This document shows positions 6,304 to 7,883 of a stretch of DNA of 7,883 nt, piece by piece (positions within the stretch are counted from its first letter, which is position 1; every line of letters begins with the position of its first letter). The notes under the pieces were generated by a model. That model was not told where the DNA came from and searched no databases. It was given only the letters and a program-made list of their open reading frames with translations. Source of the DNA: JALSRK01 sp964461995 (lineage in GTDB: Bacteria; Acidobacteriota; Terriglobia; Bryobacterales; Bryobacteraceae). Position numbers and translations under genes: made by a program. The stretch covers positions 1 through 7,883 of the forward strand of contig CAYWXL010000122.1 of the NCBI GenBank assembly GCA_964461995.1, given 5' to 3'.

Positions 6304-6775
6304 AGACCGCCGTTCCCGAAAGCAGATCCACCGCCGAATCCATCACCGGCTCGGGGATGGATTCTACTGGCTGGGCGTTTTCGGGGTGGTTCTGCTTGTG
6401 TCCTGCGGCCAGAAAAACGTACCCATTCGCACGGCCGCGTCTCCCCTCCAGATCAATCCGCTGGCTGGTTGCTCCCAGTGCCACGTGGACGTGGAAGACG
6501 AGGTCATCGGGACAGCCCACTTTCAGAAAAGGATCGGCTGCAAAACCTGCCACGGCCCCAGCAAGGGCCACCTGGCCGATGAAAACAACGAAGTGAAGCC
6601 CGATCGGCTCTTCACTAGGGCAGACGTCAACCAGTTGTGTGAACCCTGCCACGAATGCAACCGGGCGAGACAGCCAGCGGAGGCGACCAAGAAGGGCAAG
6701 CAGCTCGAGGCTTGCACCGATTGCCACGGACACCATGACCCGCGGCTGAGGCAAGGACGGTCCGGAGCAGGATAA
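6296..6775 (+). CDS. Tetraheme c-type cytochrome lipoprotein
   Basis: 159 residues from ATG 6296, which overlaps the AKR stop (6301-6303) by 8 bases; a weak AGCAGGG (6281-6287) lies 8 bases upstream. A basic leader of about 20 residues and a hydrophobic core (23-36) end in the lipobox LVSC (34-37), so it should be a lipid-anchored periplasmic or outer-membrane protein. Four CxxCH heme sites are visible: CSQCH (59-63), CKTCH (82-86), CEPCH (115-119) and CTDCH (140-144). Four further histidines (75, 92, 146, 147) could be distal ligands. The CHGPxxxH pattern at heme 2 resembles multiheme cytochromes of the DmsE/c554-type repeat family. Role: electron transfer, partner unknown; the overlap suggests coupling to the AKR-fold protein. 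Odd points are a spare Cys121 just after heme 3 (CEPCHEC) and no His in the heme 3-4 linker. An upstream in-frame GTG at 6254 is rejected as start because it would add 14 residues inside the AKR gene. Confidence 0.9.
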   Translation: MLRDRRSRKQIHRRIHHRLGDGFYWLGVFGVVLLVSCGQKNVPIRTAASPLQINPLAGCSQCHVDVEDEVIGTAHFQKRIGCKTCHGPSKGHLADENNEVKPDRLFTRADVNQLCEPCHECNRARQPAEATKKGKQLEACTDCHGHHDPRLRQGRSGAG

Positions 6776-6797
6776 AGTTCCGCCGGCGCTGCCGACG
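6776..6797. other. Convergent intergenic gap, no clear terminator
   Basis: Only 22 bases separate two convergent genes (cytochrome on plus, PHP-type protein on minus). They contain an 8-bp palindrome CGCCGGCG (6781-6788) and a 4-bp stem around GCT (6784-6794). There is no T-run on either strand, so a rho-independent terminator is not supported. Confidence 0.5.
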
Positions 6798-7883
6798 CTA
6801 TTTCCGGTACCGCACCCAGACCGGAGAACCCCACCCCACTTGTCCGTTTTCCTGAATCACCCGGACGTAGTAGTAAGACTCGCCCGGTTCAGCGGCGGAG
6901 TCCGTGTAGGTGAACTTCAGTTCAGCGCCGGAGCCGACCGCCGTGTAGACGATGCGGTTGTTCTTGATGACCTCGACGCGTTCGATGGGGCCGGTGCCGA
7001 GAATCGTAGCTTCGAGAACAGGCTGCTCGTGGGTCTCGAAGATCTCCCCCATGAAGCGGCCGTTGACGCGGACATCGATGATGAGGTTGTCCGTGGCGGC
7101 GTAGCTGCGCCGCGCCCGGAGGGCTTCGATGATCGCTTTGCGGTCCAACCGGTCCACATACACAGCAGCGTAGGACATGTGCGTGGAGACGTGGTCCGAG
7201 CTCGACTGCACGCCGAGCTTGATCCCCTTCGCCCAGGCGTTCCAGACGTATCCGGCGGCGTACTTGTTGTTGCGCCCGGAAGCGGGATGGCGCGGGCCGT
7301 CGGGCGATTCGTAGCTGTCGCGGTAGCCCTGGTAGATCTCGACGACGGGCTCGAGCACGGGATCGCTGTCGCGCCAGTCGGTGCCGGCGCCGGTAGCCGA
7401 GGTATGGGCGGTGACGATGCCGTCGTATCGGCGCAGGTACTCATAAAGCTTCGCCGCGCCTTCCTCACCCCGCTGCTCAGCGGGCGAAGACGGCAACACC
7501 GGCCGGCCGCGCTCGCTGAAGAGCACGTTGCGATGGCCGTTGGGATACGGCAAGCTGCGCTCGTATGAGTAGAGCGGGACGAAGCGGCCGGGTATGAAAA
7601 ACAGGTCGGCGGCCTTCTGGATCATCCACCAGTTGTAAGGGATCAGCGTGTCGCCGTGATGGTCGCAAACACCGAGGAAGTCCAGCGAGGCGGCGTCCAT
7701 GGCGTAGCGGTAAGCGTCGTGGAGCGAGCCGTCACGGTTGCCGTCCCAGGAGAGCGCGGTGTGGCGGTGGACGTCGCCGCGGACGATGCGGTACTCCCGG
7801 CCGCCGATCTTCGCGCGGTAGGAACGCACCCGCTCGAGATCCGCTGCTTCATTCGGGTGCGACGGCGGGTGACGTTCCGCGGA
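6798..7883 (-). CDS. PHP-type metallohydrolase (CehA/McbA or DUF3604-like), C-terminal part
   Basis: The minus-strand frame is open from the window edge to TAG at 6798-6800 (361 visible residues). The 18 codons before the GTG at 7829 are open and protein-like (HPNEAADLER), so the gene continues beyond the window and that GTG is not its start. Visible PHP-like metal motifs are GDVHRHT (His39, His41), GVCDHHGD (Asp74, His75, His76), SYER (Glu108), TAHTSATG (His160), VVEIYQG (Glu182) and SSSDH (Asp230, His231), in the order expected for a binuclear or trinuclear metal site in a distorted barrel. The last 80 or so residues form a predicted beta-sandwich ending in YYYVRVIQENG and WVRYRK. The PHP superfamily hydrolyses phosphoesters, and CehA/McbA relatives hydrolyse carbamate esters; the substrate here is unknown. 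It is convergent with the cytochrome gene, so it is probably a separate transcription unit. Confidence 0.85.
   Translation of the reverse strand, partial: SAERHPPSHPNEAADLERVRSYRAKIGGREYRIVRGDVHRHTALSWDGNRDGSLHDAYRYAMDAASLDFLGVCDHHGDTLIPYNWWMIQKAADLFFIPGRFVPLYSYERSLPYPNGHRNVLFSERGRPVLPSSPAEQRGEEGAAKLYEYLRRYDGIVTAHTSATGAGTDWRDSDPVLEPVVEIYQGYRDSYESPDGPRHPASGRNNKYAAGYVWNAWAKGIKLGVQSSSDHVSTHMSYAAVYVDRLDRKAIIEALRARRSYAATDNLIIDVRVNGRFMGEIFETHEQPVLEATILGTGPIERVEVIKNNRIVYTAVGSGAELKFTYTDSAAEPGESYYYVRVIQENGQVGWGSPVWVRYRK

Noticed and set aside
6776..6797. Bidirectional terminator between the convergent genes
   Set aside because: The palindrome is short and has no T-run on either side.
6840..7568. 242-codon open frame on the plus strand
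   Set aside because: It is the complement of the PHP-type metallohydrolase; its Val/Asp/Gly/Arg-rich composition reflects the mirrored codons.
1..7883. CRISPR array, insertion sequence, integrase or other mobile element
   Set aside because: No regularly spaced repeats, transposase motifs or terminal inverted repeats are visible.

Overview
This looks like a fragment of a draft genome or metagenome scaffold from a Gram-negative, GC-rich bacterium, most likely an Acidobacteriota member of the Bryobacterales/Solibacter type. That placement is inferred from the Oar-like TonB-dependent receptor (C-terminal FFNAFNRPAF signature), the secreted FAD-dependent oxidoreductase, the Tat-exported aldo/keto reductase-fold protein and the PHP-type metallohydrolase with an HRHT motif. 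No rRNA or other phylogenetic marker is present to confirm it.

Layout: (1) 1-1905 (+) is the C-terminal 634 residues of an outer-membrane TonB-dependent/Oar-like receptor. (2) 1924-2023 is exactly 100 N, an assembly gap of unknown true length. (3) 2025-3686 (+) is a secreted FAD-dependent oxidoreductase that has lost its start to the gap. Its stop overlaps (ATGA) the start of a 35-codon ORF (3683-3790) that looks like the head of a frameshifted or decayed exported protein. (4) 3791-4052 is non-coding and holds a plausible sigma-70-type promoter with a 10-bp palindrome in its spacer. (5) 4053-6775 (+) is a compact gene run: RraA-fold aldolase-like protein, RidA-family protein, Tat-exported AKR-fold protein, and a tetraheme c-type cytochrome lipoprotein whose start overlaps the AKR stop by 8 bp. 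(6) 6798-7883 (-) is the C-terminal part of a PHP-type metallohydrolase, convergent with the cytochrome and running off the window edge.

How the genes may work together: the 4053-6775 run has the look of a small catabolic/redox operon. The RraA-like protein keeps the Arg-Asp pair that binds pyruvate enolate and metal in HMG/CHA aldolases, and the RidA protein keeps the Arg that binds imine/enamine acids. The AKR-fold protein and the cytochrome both carry export signals, and their genes overlap. The AKR-fold protein appears to have lost three of the four AKR catalytic residues (Tyr to Leu, Lys to Arg, His to Cys) and has cysteines at several strand ends around the barrel mouth. An exported, non-canonical AKR-fold protein coupled to a multiheme cytochrome is the most interesting candidate system here. 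The functional link is inference from gene order and motifs only.
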